From positions 76,512 to 140,511 of the forward strand of contig JAKANO010000007.1 in the NCBI GenBank assembly GCA_021812385.1: DNA of 64,000 nt, written 5' to 3'. Every line of letters begins with the position of its first letter. Within the stretch, counting starts at the first letter, position 1. Source of the stretch: Pseudomonadota bacterium. Its GTDB lineage: Bacteria; Pseudomonadota; Gammaproteobacteria; Burkholderiales; Thiobacteraceae. Of the stretch, positions 16,350 to 25,276 are shown in pieces. A program made the translations under genes and the position numbers. The notes under the pieces were generated by a model. It was not told the origin of the DNA. It was given only the letters and a program-made list of their open reading frames with translations, and searched no databases.

Positions 16350-17780
16350 ATGGATCTTTCCCGTTTCCATAAGATTTCCGATTACGAGTGGCGCGTTGAG
16401 GCGCGCGGCAAGATGCGCGTGCCGGCCATCATCTATGCCAGTGAAACGCTCATGCAGGAGATGGATGAAAAAGTCTTTGAGCAAGTGACCAATGTCGCGG
16501 CGCTGCCAGGCATCGTCAAGGCTTCTTATGCCATGCCGGATGCGCATTGGGGTTATGGTTTTCCGATTGGCGGCGTCGCGGCGTTCGATGCCGATGCCGG
16601 CGGCGTGGTGTCAGCGGGCGGGGTGGGTTTCGATATCTCGTGCGGGGTGCGCACCTTGCACACCGGGCTCACGCTCGCCGACGTCGAGCCGCTGAAAAAA
16701 CAACTGGTCGATACCTTGTATGCGCGCATCCCGGCCGGCGTCGGCAGCACCGGCAGCCTGCGCCTGAACATGGACGAGATGAATGCCATGCTCAGCGGCG
16801 GCGCGCAGTGGGCGGTGGCGCGCGGCTATGGCTGGGAGGCCGATCTGGAGCGCATCGAAGAGCGCGGCTGTATGGCCGGCGCCGATCCGGCGCAAGTTTC
16901 CGAGTTTGCGAAAAGACGCCAGCGCGATGAGGTGGGCACGCTCGGTTCCGGCAATCATTACCTCGAAGTGCAGTTGGTGCGCGAGATCTACGAGCCGATC
17001 ATCGCCCATGCCTTCGGCTTGCATGAAGGCGATGTGGTGGTGTCGATTCATTGCGGTTCGCGCGGGCTGGGGCATCAGATCGGCACCGAGTTTTTGAAAA
17101 GCATGGCGCTGACAGCGCGCGAACACGGTATCGAGCTGCCGGATCGCGAGCTCGCTTGCGCGCCCATCAAATCCGATATCGGCCAGCGTTATCTGGGCGC
17201 CATGCGCGCCGCCATCAACTGTGCCTTGGCCAATCGCCAAGTGATTACGCACTTGACGCGCGCGGCTTTCGCCGCCGTGCTGCCGCAAGCGCGGCTCGAT
17301 CTGCTGTACGACGTGTCGCACAATACCTGCAAAGTGGAACAGCACATGGTCGATGGCAAGCAGCGCAAATTGTTTGTGCATCGCAAAGGGGCGACGCGCG
17401 CCTATGGCCCCAATCATCCCGAACTGCCGGCGGCTTACCGGCATGCCGGGCAACCGGTGTTGATCGGCGGTTCCATGGGCACCGCCTCGTACATTCTGGC
17501 GGGGCGCGAGGAAAGCGAGGAGCATGCGTGGGCCTCGGCCTGCCACGGCGCCGGGCGCGCCATGAGCCGCACTCAAGCGACCAAGCGCTGGCGCGGCCGC
17601 GAATTGATTGACGATTTGGCGCATCGCGGTATCCTGGTGCGCAGTCCATCCATGCGCGGCGTGGCGGAGGAAGCGCCCGGCGCGTACAAGGATGTATCGG
17701 CCGTGGTGGATGCCGCCGACCATGCGGGCTTGACGCACAAGGTGGCGAAGCTGACGCCCTTGGTGTGCGTGAAGGGCTGA
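16350..17780 (+). CDS. rtcB: RNA-splicing ligase RtcB (3'-phosphate RNA ligase)
   Basis: RtcB joins RNA 2',3'-cyclic-phosphate or 3'-phosphate ends to 5'-OH ends, using GTP and manganese. The 476 residues include DISCGVRTLHTG with the metal cysteine, GSGNHYLEVQ, HCGSRGLGHQIG, SHNTCK, HRKGATRAYGPNHPE and CHGAGRAMSR, in which H399 is the histidine expected to be guanylylated. Length is usual for the bacterial type. The ATG follows AGAGGTG. Archease lies directly upstream, as in many RtcB loci, and cca before that, so the natural substrate may be cleaved tRNA. No rtcR-type sigma-54 activator is adjacent. Confidence 0.96.
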   Translation: MDLSRFHKISDYEWRVEARGKMRVPAIIYASETLMQEMDEKVFEQVTNVAALPGIVKASYAMPDAHWGYGFPIGGVAAFDADAGGVVSAGGVGFDISCGVRTLHTGLTLADVEPLKKQLVDTLYARIPAGVGSTGSLRLNMDEMNAMLSGGAQWAVARGYGWEADLERIEERGCMAGADPAQVSEFAKRRQRDEVGTLGSGNHYLEVQLVREIYEPIIAHAFGLHEGDVVVSIHCGSRGLGHQIGTEFLKSMALTAREHGIELPDRELACAPIKSDIGQRYLGAMRAAINCALANRQVITHLTRAAFAAVLPQARLDLLYDVSHNTCKVEQHMVDGKQRKLFVHRKGATRAYGPNHPELPAAYRHAGQPVLIGGSMGTASYILAGREESEEHAWASACHGAGRAMSRTQATKRWRGRELIDDLAHRGILVRSPSMRGVAEEAPGAYKDVSAVVDAADHAGLTHKVAKLTPLVCVKG

Positions 17781-17798
17781 TCCTAGAAAAATAGTTTA

Positions 17799-17912
17799 AA
17801 CCGCCAAGACGCCAAGAAAGTGCAAGGGTTTGTGCCGGCTGATAAAGCTCGCACAATGGGCGAGTGCTTAAAACTAAAAATACCTTTATCTTCCTTGGCG
17901 CTCTTGGCGGTT
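17799..17912. repeat. Long inverted repeat, copy D of the palindrome family
   Basis: The arms at 17799-17820 (AACCGCCAAGACGCCAAGAA...) and 17890-17912 are complementary apart from one inserted base. The unit is CAAGACGC. The element lies between rtcB and the EI24 gene, ending 26 bases before the latter's ATG. Confidence 0.85.
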
Positions 17913-17938
17913 CAACGAAATTTTTTAAGTGGAGTTTT

Positions 17939-18658
17939 ATGCAAGACATTCTCGATGCGCTCGGTAGTGCCTTCAAAAGTTTGTTTCACCCCAAGATGCT
18001 GGTGCTCACCTTATGGCCGATGCTGTTGGCGCTGCTATTTTGGGGCGGTTTGTTTTGGTGGTTTTGGGATAGCTGGGTGGGCGACCTGACGCAATTGTCG
18101 CAGGGCTATGGGGTGGAAGATCAGCTGGCGCATTGGGGCTTCGCTTGGGTGGCGCATTGGTTCGTGAGCTTGCTGCTGATCTCGCTGATGCTACCGGCGA
18201 TTTACGTGACGTCCTTGCTGTTCACGGCGGTCTTCGCCATGCCGATGATGCTGAATTTCGTCGCGGCGCGCGATTATCCCGAACTGGAAAAGAAATACGG
18301 CGGCACCTTCATCGGCAGCATCTGGAGCGCCGTGGTCGCGGTGTCGGTGTTTCTGATTTTATGGGTGGTGACCTTGCCGCTGTGGTTGATTCCGTTCGGC
18401 GCATTCGTGGTGCCGACGCTGCTATCGGCGTATCTGAATCAACGTTTATTTGCATACGATTCCCTGACCGACCATGCGAGCGCGGAAGAGTACGCGGAGA
18501 TTAAAGTGCGCGCGCAAGGGCGGATGTTCGGCATGGGCGGATTGCTAGGATTCGTGCACTACATTCCGGTGTTGAATTTCTTTACGCCGATTTATATCGG
18601 CCTGGCGTTTATTCATTTGAGTTTGGCGGAATTGCGGAAGTTGCGCGTGGGCGCATAA
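17939..18658 (+). CDS. EI24 / CysZ-like membrane protein
   Basis: The 239-residue protein is mostly hydrophobic, with about four membrane segments (near 20-45, 75-105, 130-155 and 190-225), and matches the EI24 domain pattern: a DILDAL-x-S-FKSLF-HPKML start, PMMLNFVA and a long amphipathic stretch with YLNQRLFAYDSL. CysZ, the best-known relative, imports sulfate, but this group is broad and the substrate here is unknown. I start it at ATG 17939, preceded by GTGGAG; upstream in-frame codons run into repeat D. It converges on ntrC. Confidence 0.82.
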   Translation: MQDILDALGSAFKSLFHPKMLVLTLWPMLLALLFWGGLFWWFWDSWVGDLTQLSQGYGVEDQLAHWGFAWVAHWFVSLLLISLMLPAIYVTSLLFTAVFAMPMMLNFVAARDYPELEKKYGGTFIGSIWSAVVAVSVFLILWVVTLPLWLIPFGAFVVPTLLSAYLNQRLFAYDSLTDHASAEEYAEIKVRAQGRMFGMGGLLGFVHYIPVLNFFTPIYIGLAFIHLSLAELRKLRVGA

Positions 18659-18682
18659 GTATTAACCCAAAAACAGACATCG

Positions 18683-18750
18683 AACCGCCAAGACGCCAAG
18701 ACGCCAAGAAAACTTAAAATGGCATTATTTTTCTTGGCGCCTTGGCGGTT
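18683..18750. repeat. Long inverted repeat, copy E, between convergent genes
   Basis: The left arm 18683-18712 has three CGCCAAGA units and the right arm 18728-18750 has two, ending CTTGGCGGTT. The loop is only about 15 bases. The element sits between the converging EI24 gene and ntrC, where it could act as a two-way terminator. Confidence 0.85.
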
Positions 18751-18769
18751 TGAACTGCATTGTCCAGGA

Positions 18770-20188
18770 TTAACCCGCTTCCTTTGCTTCATGCTTGTCG
18801 TCGATGCCCAATTCCTGGATCTTGCGCGTCAGGGTGTTGCGGCCAAGCCCCAGCAGATTGGCGGCTTCGATGCGGCGGCCGCCGGTATGCGCCAGCGCTT
18901 TGACGATGCAGGTTTTTTCGAAGTCGGCGACCAGGATATCCATGATGGCGCTGTCGCCGTGATTCAAGCGGGTATCAATTTCCTTGCCCAAGGCGCTGAG
19001 CCAATCTTCGCCGGCATGGGCGGTGGGTTCGCCTTTCAGTTCGGGCGGCAAATCGGCGACATCCACATTTTGTCCGGGCGCCATGACGGTGAGCCAGTGG
19101 CACACGTTTTCCAATTGGCGCACGTTGCCGGTCCAATCCAGCGACTGCAAATATTTCAGCGCGTTGTCGGACAGTTTTTTGCCTTCCACGCCCAACTCTT
19201 GCGCGCTCTTGGCGAGGAAATGCTTGGCCAATAGCGGAATGTCTTCGCGCCGCTCGCGCAAGGAGGGCAGGCGCAGGCGGATCACATTCAAGCGATGGAA
19301 CAGGTCTTCGCGGAACAGGCCTTGCTTGACGCGGTCCTCCAGATTCTGGTGCGTGGCGGCGATGACGCGCACGTTGGCCTTGATCGGCTGATGCCCGCCG
19401 ACGCGATAGAACTGGCCGTCGGACAGCACGCGCAGCAGGCGCGTTTGCAAATCCGGCGGCATGTCGCCGATCTCGTCCAGGAACAGCGTGCCGCCGTCGG
19501 CCTGCTCGAAGCGGCCGCGGCGCATGGCTTGCGCGCCGGTGAAGGCGCCGCGTTCGTGGCCGAACAATTCCGACTCCAATAAATCCTTGGGGATGGCGGC
19601 GGTGTTGATGGCGATGAAGGGTTTGTCGCGGCGCGGGCTGTGGCGGTGCAGCGCGTGCGCGACCAATTCCTTGCCGGTGCCGGATTCGCCGTTGATGAGC
19701 ACCGTGGCATGCGACTGCGCCAAGCGTCCGATGGCGCGAAACACTTCCTGCATCGACGGCGCTTGGCCGAGGATTTCTTGCGCGCCTTCGATCATCTCGT
19801 TCGCGTCTTGACTGCGCCGGCTTTCGTCCAAGGCGCGACGAATCAATTCCACCGCATGATCCACGTCGAAAGGCTTGGCGAGATATTCGAAAGCGCCGCC
19901 CTGAAATGCGGCCACGGCGGAATCGAGATCGGAATAGGCGGTCATGATGATGACCGGGATCGTCGGGTGCTGCTGTTTGATTTTTTGCAGCAGATCGAGG
20001 CCGGAGTCGCCGGGCATGCGGATATCGCTGACGACGACTTGCGGCGTGGCATGTTCCAGTTCGGCCAACGCCTCTTTCGCGGAGCCGAAAGATTTGTATT
20101 CCAAATTTTCGCGCGCCAGCGCTTTTTCGAACACCCAGCGGATGGAGCGGTCGTCGTCGATGATCCAGATGGCTTGTGAATTTGTCAT
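18770..20188 (-). CDS. ntrC: Nitrogen regulation response regulator NtrC (NR(I))
   Basis: The 472 residues comprise a receiver domain (acidic D11, D12 and phosphoacceptor D55 in VVVSDIRMPG, K105), an AAA+ sigma-54-contact domain with Walker A GESGTGKE at 167-174 and the GAFTGA loop at 214-219, and a C-terminal Fis-type helix-turn-helix with LLGLGRNTLTRKI. Phosphorylated by NtrB when nitrogen is scarce, it should activate sigma-54 promoters, including the one proposed here upstream of glnA. It lies 9 bases after ntrB and they are certainly one unit. Confidence 0.97.
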   Translation of the reverse strand: MTNSQAIWIIDDDRSIRWVFEKALARENLEYKSFGSAKEALAELEHATPQVVVSDIRMPGDSGLDLLQKIKQQHPTIPVIIMTAYSDLDSAVAAFQGGAFEYLAKPFDVDHAVELIRRALDESRRSQDANEMIEGAQEILGQAPSMQEVFRAIGRLAQSHATVLINGESGTGKELVAHALHRHSPRRDKPFIAINTAAIPKDLLESELFGHERGAFTGAQAMRRGRFEQADGGTLFLDEIGDMPPDLQTRLLRVLSDGQFYRVGGHQPIKANVRVIAATHQNLEDRVKQGLFREDLFHRLNVIRLRLPSLRERREDIPLLAKHFLAKSAQELGVEGKKLSDNALKYLQSLDWTGNVRQLENVCHWLTVMAPGQNVDVADLPPELKGEPTAHAGEDWLSALGKEIDTRLNHGDSAIMDILVADFEKTCIVKALAHTGGRRIEAANLLGLGRNTLTRKIQELGIDDKHEAKEAG

Positions 20189-20197
20189 GTTGGCTTC

Positions 20198-21250
20198 TTA
20201 AAGTGGGTCAAAATGATTGTAGGGCAGCAGCACCGTGAAAACGGTATGTCCGGGTTGGCTTTCGCAATCGATGCTGCCGCCATGATGCGCGACATAGGTT
20301 TGCGCGATGGAAAGTCCGAGCCCCGTGCCTTCCGCTTTGCTGGTGACCAGCGGGTAAAAAATTTGCTCGCGTATTTCGTCCGGGATGCCGGGGCCGTTGT
20401 CGATGATCTTGAGTTCCAGCGCCATGCGATGGTTTTTTTTGACCAGCGTGACATGGCGCGCGATGCGGGTGCGCAAAATAATTTCGCCCTGGCCATGCAT
20501 CGCTTGCACCGCATTGCGCACGATGTTGAGCACGATCTGGATTAGCTGCTCGTGATCCGCCATCAACTCCGGCAAGCTGGTGTCGTAGTCGCGCCGCAAC
20601 GCCAAACCTTCCGGGTGTTCCGCCAGGATGAGGCTGCGCACGCGCTCCAAGACTTCGTGCACATTGACGGGCGCGAGCTTGGTCATGCGGTTGGGCGCGA
20701 GCAGCCGGTCCATCAACGACTGCAAGCGATCCGCTTCCTTGATGATGACCTGGGTGTATTCGCGCAAGCTGGGTTTGGGGAGTTCATGTTCCAACAGTTG
20801 CGCCGCGCCGCGAATGCCGCCTAAGGGGTTTTTGATTTCATGCGCGAGGTTGCGCAGCAACTCGCGGTTGTATTGTTGCTGCAATTGCATGCGCTCTTCG
20901 CGTGCGATCTTGAGGTGCTTGTCGATTTGGTGAAACTCGAGCAGCAACTGCTGGCTGGTATCGAACACCGGGCTGACGGTGAGGCTGACATGGTAGGTAT
21001 GGGCGATGGTGGCCAGCGTCATTTCATGCTCGGTATAACTGGCGCCGCTGGCAAAGGCGGCCTCGGTGGCGGCGATGAGGCCGCCGGTTTCCGGAAATAA
21101 CTGGTTGATCGGCGTGCCGGCCACAGACTTGCTGCTGAATTCGAACAGGTTCTCCGCCGCGGGGTTGGCGTAGCGCACGCGAAAATCGCGGTCGAGCACG
21201 ATGATCGCGGTGGAGAGATGTTCAAGCCCAAGCGGGGGTAGAGGTTTCAT
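20198..21250 (-). CDS. ntrB: Nitrogen regulation sensor kinase NtrB (GlnL, NR(II))
   Basis: NtrB phosphorylates NtrC under nitrogen limitation and, with PII, removes the phosphate under excess. The 350 residues contain an N-terminal PAS domain (about 10-115), the dimerisation helix with HEIKNPLGGIRGAAQLL (H137 phosphorylated) and an ATPase domain with DNGPGIP and GTGLGLSIA boxes. There are no membrane helices, as expected for this cytoplasmic kinase. The gene starts about 110 bases after the second DUF4124 gene, in the order glnA, two DUF4124 genes, ntrB, ntrC. Confidence 0.96.
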   Translation of the reverse strand: MKPLPPLGLEHLSTAIIVLDRDFRVRYANPAAENLFEFSSKSVAGTPINQLFPETGGLIAATEAAFASGASYTEHEMTLATIAHTYHVSLTVSPVFDTSQQLLLEFHQIDKHLKIAREERMQLQQQYNRELLRNLAHEIKNPLGGIRGAAQLLEHELPKPSLREYTQVIIKEADRLQSLMDRLLAPNRMTKLAPVNVHEVLERVRSLILAEHPEGLALRRDYDTSLPELMADHEQLIQIVLNIVRNAVQAMHGQGEIILRTRIARHVTLVKKNHRMALELKIIDNGPGIPDEIREQIFYPLVTSKAEGTGLGLSIAQTYVAHHGGSIDCESQPGHTVFTVLLPYNHFDPL

Positions 21251-21362
21251 GCAAATGCAATCCGGTCGCCTTCCCGAGTCGTCTGCAGCGCGGTTGCGCG
21301 CAGAACTTCGGGTTTCCCTACAGAATTAGCAATAAGCGGGCCAGTACCGCAGGGCGCACGAA

Positions 21363-21809
21363 TTATTTTAAATCGCCCAGTTCTTTCTTCAGCGCGGCGA
21401 TGTTTCTTTCGTGTAAGGACACGTTATCCTTCAGTTTCTTCACCCGGTCGAGGTATTTCTGGTTGTTGCGCACTTCATCGCCGATGCGCGTTGCTGCGCC
21501 TTCATTTAGTGCTTTTTGCGCATCCGCAAAGGCTTTTTCTTCGGTAGTCAGTTCGTCTTGAAGGATTTGCTTGCGCAAATCGTCGCGCTTTTTCTGGGTG
21601 TAGTTGTCTACTTTGGGGAAATCCGCCGGCCCGCTGCTGTTGCGGGTCTTGGCTGCGGAAATGGGATCGAGATCGAGTTTCTTCGAGCCTTTTTTCGGGA
21701 TGTTGGTATAGGTGATGCGGCCGTTTTCATCCACGTATTTGTAAATCTCGGCGGCGGCGGGGGCGGCGTTAAAAGTGGCAAGTACTAGAAGGATCGCGCT
21801 TAGTTTCAC
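21363..21809 (-). CDS. DUF4124 domain protein with coiled-coil tail (second of pair)
   Basis: The 148-residue protein has a signal peptide (cleavage near AAPAAA, residue 20), then the DUF4124 strand pattern EIYKYVDENGRITYTNIPKKG, and a charged heptad-rich helix to the end. It starts with GTG at 21809, overlapping the stop of the upstream DUF4124 gene by four bases. DUF4124 proteins are common, small, exported and of unknown function. The position between glnA and ntrB recurs in betaproteobacteria as far as I recall. I infer an envelope location from the signal peptide. Confidence 0.85.
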   Translation of the reverse strand: MKLSAILLVLATFNAAPAAAEIYKYVDENGRITYTNIPKKGSKKLDLDPISAAKTRNSSGPADFPKVDNYTQKKRDDLRKQILQDELTTEEKAFADAQKALNEGAATRIGDEVRNNQKYLDRVKKLKDNVSLHERNIAALKKELGDLK

Positions 21810-22309
21810 GGTTTATCGTCCAGACGGCTCATCTCGGTTTTGAGGTCGGCCAATTTTTTTTCATGGGCGGTGACTTCGCCATTCAGCCGTTTCATTTTTT
21901 CTGCGTAGGCGCTGGGGTTTTCGCGGACTTCGGTCAGGGTGGTGGGTTTGCCGTCCTTGCCGGTTACGATTTTTGTATCATGCGTCAGTTCCGGCGTATC
22001 GCCCTCTTTGGCCTTGATTTTAGCGGTCGCGAGCGCTTTTTCTTCGTTGGCGATGGCGTCCTGCAATTCCTTTTTGCGCTGTGCTTTGTCTGCTGCCGGT
22101 ACCGGTTTGATTTCAGTTTTCGGCTCCGGCGGCTTGGGTAAGGACACGGTGGAGATCGGCGGCAAGTCGACTTTCTTGCCGCCTTTGATGGGCTCGCTGG
22201 AATAGGTGACTTTGCCTTGCTTGTCGACGTATTTGTAGATCTGCTGTGCGCTCAGCGGCGCGCAGGCGAGCAGTAAAAATAGCGCAAATGTAGGGGTTTT
22301 AATGTGCAT
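21806..22309 (-). CDS. DUF4124 domain protein with coiled-coil tail (first of pair)
   Basis: This 167-residue paralogue of the next gene has a signal peptide (cleavage after LSA near residue 21), the DUF4124 segment QIYKYVDKQGKVTYSSEP, a proline/lysine-rich linker, and a long charged helix with probable coiled coil. The two copies share the same order of parts but differ in linker length. It starts 133 bases after glnA, beyond a strong terminator, so it may have its own promoter or rely on read-through. Function is unknown. Confidence 0.85.
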   Translation of the reverse strand: MHIKTPTFALFLLLACAPLSAQQIYKYVDKQGKVTYSSEPIKGGKKVDLPPISTVSLPKPPEPKTEIKPVPAADKAQRKKELQDAIANEEKALATAKIKAKEGDTPELTHDTKIVTGKDGKPTTLTEVRENPSAYAEKMKRLNGEVTAHEKKLADLKTEMSRLDDKP

Positions 22310-22392
22310 GGTGAAATCGAGTGTATGTCAGTGTTATCGGCTTGGCAATGCGCTAATTGAGCGGATAAACTAAATTTCATGCGCATGGCGGA

Positions 22393-22422
22393 TAAAAAAA
22401 GGGCGGCACCAGGCCGCCCTTT
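22393..22422 (-). terminator. Rho-independent terminator of glnA
   Basis: Read on the minus strand, AAGGGCGG pairs with CCGCCCTT across a CCTGGTG loop, followed by a run of T. It lies just after the glnA stop and separates glnA from the DUF4124-ntrBC genes, as in the enteric glnA-glnLG arrangement. Confidence 0.9.
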
Positions 22423-22442
22423 TAAACGTGCAAACGCTTAAA

Positions 22443-23852
22443 TTACAAGCTGTAGTACATGTCGAACTCGACCGGATGCGTGGTCATGCGATAGCGGGTT
22501 ACGTCCGCCATCTTCAGTTCGATGTAAGCGTCGATGAAGTCATTGCTGAACACGCCGCCGCGGGTGAGGAACTCGCGATCCTTGTCCAACTCGTCCAGCG
22601 CCATTTCCAGGCTGTGGCAGACCTTTGGGATCTTCGCTTCTTCTTCGGGCGGCAGATCGTACAGGTTCTTGTCTGCGGCATCGCCGGGGTGAATCTTGTT
22701 CTGGATGCCGTCCAGGCCGGCCATCATCAGCGCGGAGAAAGCCAGGTAGGGGTTGGCGGAAGGATCCGGGAAGCGCACTTCGATGCGGCGGCCTTTCGGG
22801 TTCGCCACATGCGGGATGCGGATCGAAGCGGAACGGTTTTTGGCGGAGTAGGCCAGCATCACTGGGGCTTCGAAGCCAGGCACCAGGCGCTTGTAGGAGT
22901 TGGTGCCGGGGTTGGTGATGGCGTTCAGCGCCTTGGCGTGCTTGATGATGCCGCCGATGTAGAACAGTGCGAGTTCGGACAGGCCGGCGTAGCCGTTGCC
23001 TGCGAACAGGTTCTGCCCGCCTTTCCAGATCGACTGGTGCACGTGCATGCCGGAACCATTGTCGCCGACGATGGGCTTGGGCATGAAGGTGGAGGTCTTG
23101 CCGTACTGGTGCGCGACATTATGTACCACGTATTTCAGAATCTGGGTCCAGTCGGCGCGCTGCACCAGGGTGCTGAACTTGGTGCCGATTTCGCACTGGC
23201 CGGCGGTCGCCACTTCGTGGTGATGCACTTCGACCGGCACGCCCATTTCTTCCAGGGCCAGGCACATGGCGGAGCGCACGTCTTGCAGGGAGTCGACCGG
23301 GGGTACTGGGAAATAGCCGCCTTTGACGCGTGGACGGTGGCCGATGTTGCCAGCTTCGGTTTGCTCGCCGGAGGACCAAGCAGCTTCTTCGGAGTTGATT
23401 TTTACGGCGCAGCCGGCCATGTCGTCATGCCAGGTCACGGAATCGAAAATGAAGAATTCGGGTTCGGGTCCGAAATAAACGGTGTCGCCGATGCCGGTGG
23501 ATTTCAGGTAGGCCTCGGCGCGCTTGCCGATGGAGCGCGGGTCGCGGTCGTAGCCTTTCATGTCGGACGGTTCGATCACGTCGCAGGACAGAATCAGGGT
23601 CGCCTCTTCCATGAATGGATCCATGTTGGCGGTGTTGGGATCCGGCATCAAGATCATGTCGGAAGCTTGAATGCCTTTCCAGCCGGCGATGGAGGAACCA
23701 TCGAAGGGGTGGCCGCTCTCGAACTTGTCTTCGTCGAACGCGCTCACCGGCACGGACACATGCTGCTCTTTACCGATGGTATCGGTGAAGCGAAAGTCAA
23801 CGAAGCGCACTTCGTTGTCCTTGATCATTTTCATTACGTCGGCGACCGCCAT
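22443..23852 (-). CDS. glnA: Glutamine synthetase, type I
   Basis: GlnA makes glutamine from glutamate, ammonia and ATP. The 469 residues show the type I-beta pattern: [11 protein letters not shown] near the start, FDGSSIAGW, the metal-site block ending [21 protein letters not shown], and [17 protein letters not shown]. The adenylylation site NLYDLPPEE is intact with Tyr398, so activity should be tuned by GlnE. ATG 23852 is preceded by GAGGAG. Upstream lie a sigma-54 element and two NtrC sites, so transcription should rise in nitrogen limitation. Confidence 0.98.
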   Translation of the reverse strand: MAVADVMKMIKDNEVRFVDFRFTDTIGKEQHVSVPVSAFDEDKFESGHPFDGSSIAGWKGIQASDMILMPDPNTANMDPFMEEATLILSCDVIEPSDMKGYDRDPRSIGKRAEAYLKSTGIGDTVYFGPEPEFFIFDSVTWHDDMAGCAVKINSEEAAWSSGEQTEAGNIGHRPRVKGGYFPVPPVDSLQDVRSAMCLALEEMGVPVEVHHHEVATAGQCEIGTKFSTLVQRADWTQILKYVVHNVAHQYGKTSTFMPKPIVGDNGSGMHVHQSIWKGGQNLFAGNGYAGLSELALFYIGGIIKHAKALNAITNPGTNSYKRLVPGFEAPVMLAYSAKNRSASIRIPHVANPKGRRIEVRFPDPSANPYLAFSALMMAGLDGIQNKIHPGDAADKNLYDLPPEEEAKIPKVCHSLEMALDELDKDREFLTRGGVFSNDFIDAYIELKMADVTRYRMTTHPVEFDMYYSL

Positions 23853-23935
23853 TTGAAATCTCCTCTAGTACGCAAAGATTGTTGAATTAAAGTTTGATAA
23901 ACCCAGACCCAAATGGGCTGACAGACAGGCTAAAA

Positions 23936-23950
23936 GCAGGATGTATGCCA
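23936..23950 (-). promoter_or_regulatory. Sigma-54 (-24/-12) promoter of glnA
   Basis: On the minus strand the bases read TGGCATACATCCTGC. The GG and GC dinucleotides are ten bases apart, as the sigma-54 consensus TGGCAC-N5-TTGC requires. The predicted start near 23925 leaves a leader of about 73 bases before the glnA ATG. Two NtrC sites stand upstream at the right distance. Confidence 0.75.
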
Positions 23951-24011
23951 CGCGGAAAGTGGGGGAAAAGCATTATGCCACAAGCCATTTTTGCCGGGTA
24001 GGTAAAGCGAG

Positions 24012-24028
24012 CGCACTATTATTGTGCG
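24012..24028. promoter_or_regulatory. NtrC-binding site, promoter-proximal (weaker)
   Basis: CGCACTATTATTGTGCG keeps the GCAC-N7-GTGC core of NtrC sites in a 17-base dyad. Its centre (24020) is about 95 bases upstream of the predicted glnA start and 31 bases from the stronger site, roughly three helical turns. Part of it lies in the intergenic gap. Confidence 0.6.
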
Positions 24029-24030
24029 CC

Positions 24031-25209
24031 TTAAGTTTTGTTTGCACCAAAGTGGTGCAATAGCTTGTGCAGTCGGACAACGCGAAAAAGCGTGTCGCTT
24101 TGCAGGAACTGGTCCAAGCGCTTCTGCAACTGCGCAACTTGATCCGTTTGGCTCCAGAAACTATCCGGCAAAAACAGCTCGGCTTCGACCTGGCCATCGA
24201 GGTAATGCAGCACGATGCGTTCCGGGGCTGGCAAGGCGCCTTGCAAGGCGTCTTTTAAGTGCGTAATCAATTCCGCGCGGCTGGGCAAATGTACCGATGG
24301 TTTGGCCTTCAGGTCATCCTCGGGGTCGATGTGCACCAATACATCCAGGATGTCATGTTGCTCCAGCACGCGTTTGCGCGCGCGTTCCGCGATATGGTGG
24401 CCCTCGGAGACGCTGAGGCGCGGGTCTACCAAAATATGCGCATCGACCAAGCCGGAGTCGCCCATTTTGCGCGTACGCAGTTCATGCAAGCCGACGACGC
24501 CGGGCGTGGCTTTAATCGTGGAGCGAATTTTGTTGACCTCATTCTCGTCGAGCGCGGTATCGATCAATTCCGACAGCGCTTGATAAGCCATTTTCCAGCC
24601 CATGTGCGCGATCATGAACGCTACCAGTACGGCGGCGATGAGGTCGAGAAAGCGCATGCCCAGCAGATTGCCGCCGATGCCGATCAACACCACCAGCGAG
24701 GAAGCGGCATCGGAGCGGGCGTGCCAAGCGTTGGCTACCAGCATTTGCGAACGTAAGCGTTTGGCAATGGCCATCATGTAGCGAAACAGCAACTCTTTGC
24801 TGATCAGGGTAAGGAGCGCGATATAGAGCGTGGCGACATGCACCGCCTGAATCGCTTTAGGGTCTTGCAGCTTCATGCCGGCATTCCACAGCAAGCCCAA
24901 GCCGAGCGCGACCAGCATCACGCCGAGCAAAAAGGTGGCGGCGGTTTCAATGCGCGCATGGCCATAGGGGTGAGTGACATCGGCCGAGCGATGACTTTTG
25001 AGATTGGCGTACAGCACCAAGAAATCGGCAATTAAATCGGACAGCGAGTGCAAGCCATCCGCAACCAGGGCTTGCGAGCGGCCAAAATAACCCACGACGA
25101 TTTGCAGCACGGTGAGCACGAGATTGACCCACACGCTGACCCAAGTGGATTTCTTGGTTTCGTTATAGCGGTGGGTATGGTGCTGTGCGTGGGAGAGGCT
25201 GGAGGTCAA
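24031..25209 (-). CDS. Cation diffusion facilitator (CDF) family metal exporter
   Basis: The 392-residue protein has six membrane helices in the first ~215 residues and a long cytoplasmic tail of two parts (a ferredoxin-like domain about 220-300, plus about 90 extra residues). Metal-site residues are HSLSD in helix II and HARSD in helix V, a His/Asp set typical of zinc exporters, though iron, cobalt or manganese cannot be excluded. A His-rich patch (HAQHHTH) follows the start. The start is TTG 25209; there is no ATG before helix I. Its 3' end contains the NtrC site of glnA, so the two regions overlap functionally. Confidence 0.9.
   Translation of the reverse strand: MTSSLSHAQHHTHRYNETKKSTWVSVWVNLVLTVLQIVVGYFGRSQALVADGLHSLSDLIADFLVLYANLKSHRSADVTHPYGHARIETAATFLLGVMLVALGLGLLWNAGMKLQDPKAIQAVHVATLYIALLTLISKELLFRYMMAIAKRLRSQMLVANAWHARSDAASSLVVLIGIGGNLLGMRFLDLIAAVLVAFMIAHMGWKMAYQALSELIDTALDENEVNKIRSTIKATPGVVGLHELRTRKMGDSGLVDAHILVDPRLSVSEGHHIAERARKRVLEQHDILDVLVHIDPEDDLKAKPSVHLPSRAELITHLKDALQGALPAPERIVLHYLDGQVEAELFLPDSFWSQTDQVAQLQKRLDQFLQSDTLFRVVRLHKLLHHFGANKT
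24043..24059. promoter_or_regulatory. NtrC-binding site, promoter-distal (strong)
   Basis: TGCACCAAAGTGGTGCA is a near-perfect match to the enteric NtrC consensus (TGCACC-N5-GGTGCA). Its centre (24051) is about 126 bases upstream of the predicted glnA start. It lies within the last codons of the adjacent CDF transporter gene. Confidence 0.8.
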
Positions 25210-25276
25210 GATGCGCTCGCTATCGAAATACTGTCTATACTCGTATTCTATCAGGGCGCGCTAAGGAATCATTCAA

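Noticed and set aside
22428..23885. 485-codon open frame on the plus strand opposite glnA
   Set aside because: It mirrors the complete glnA gene, whose GC-skewed codon use leaves the opposite frame open. Its translation has no domain, and glnA is certain.
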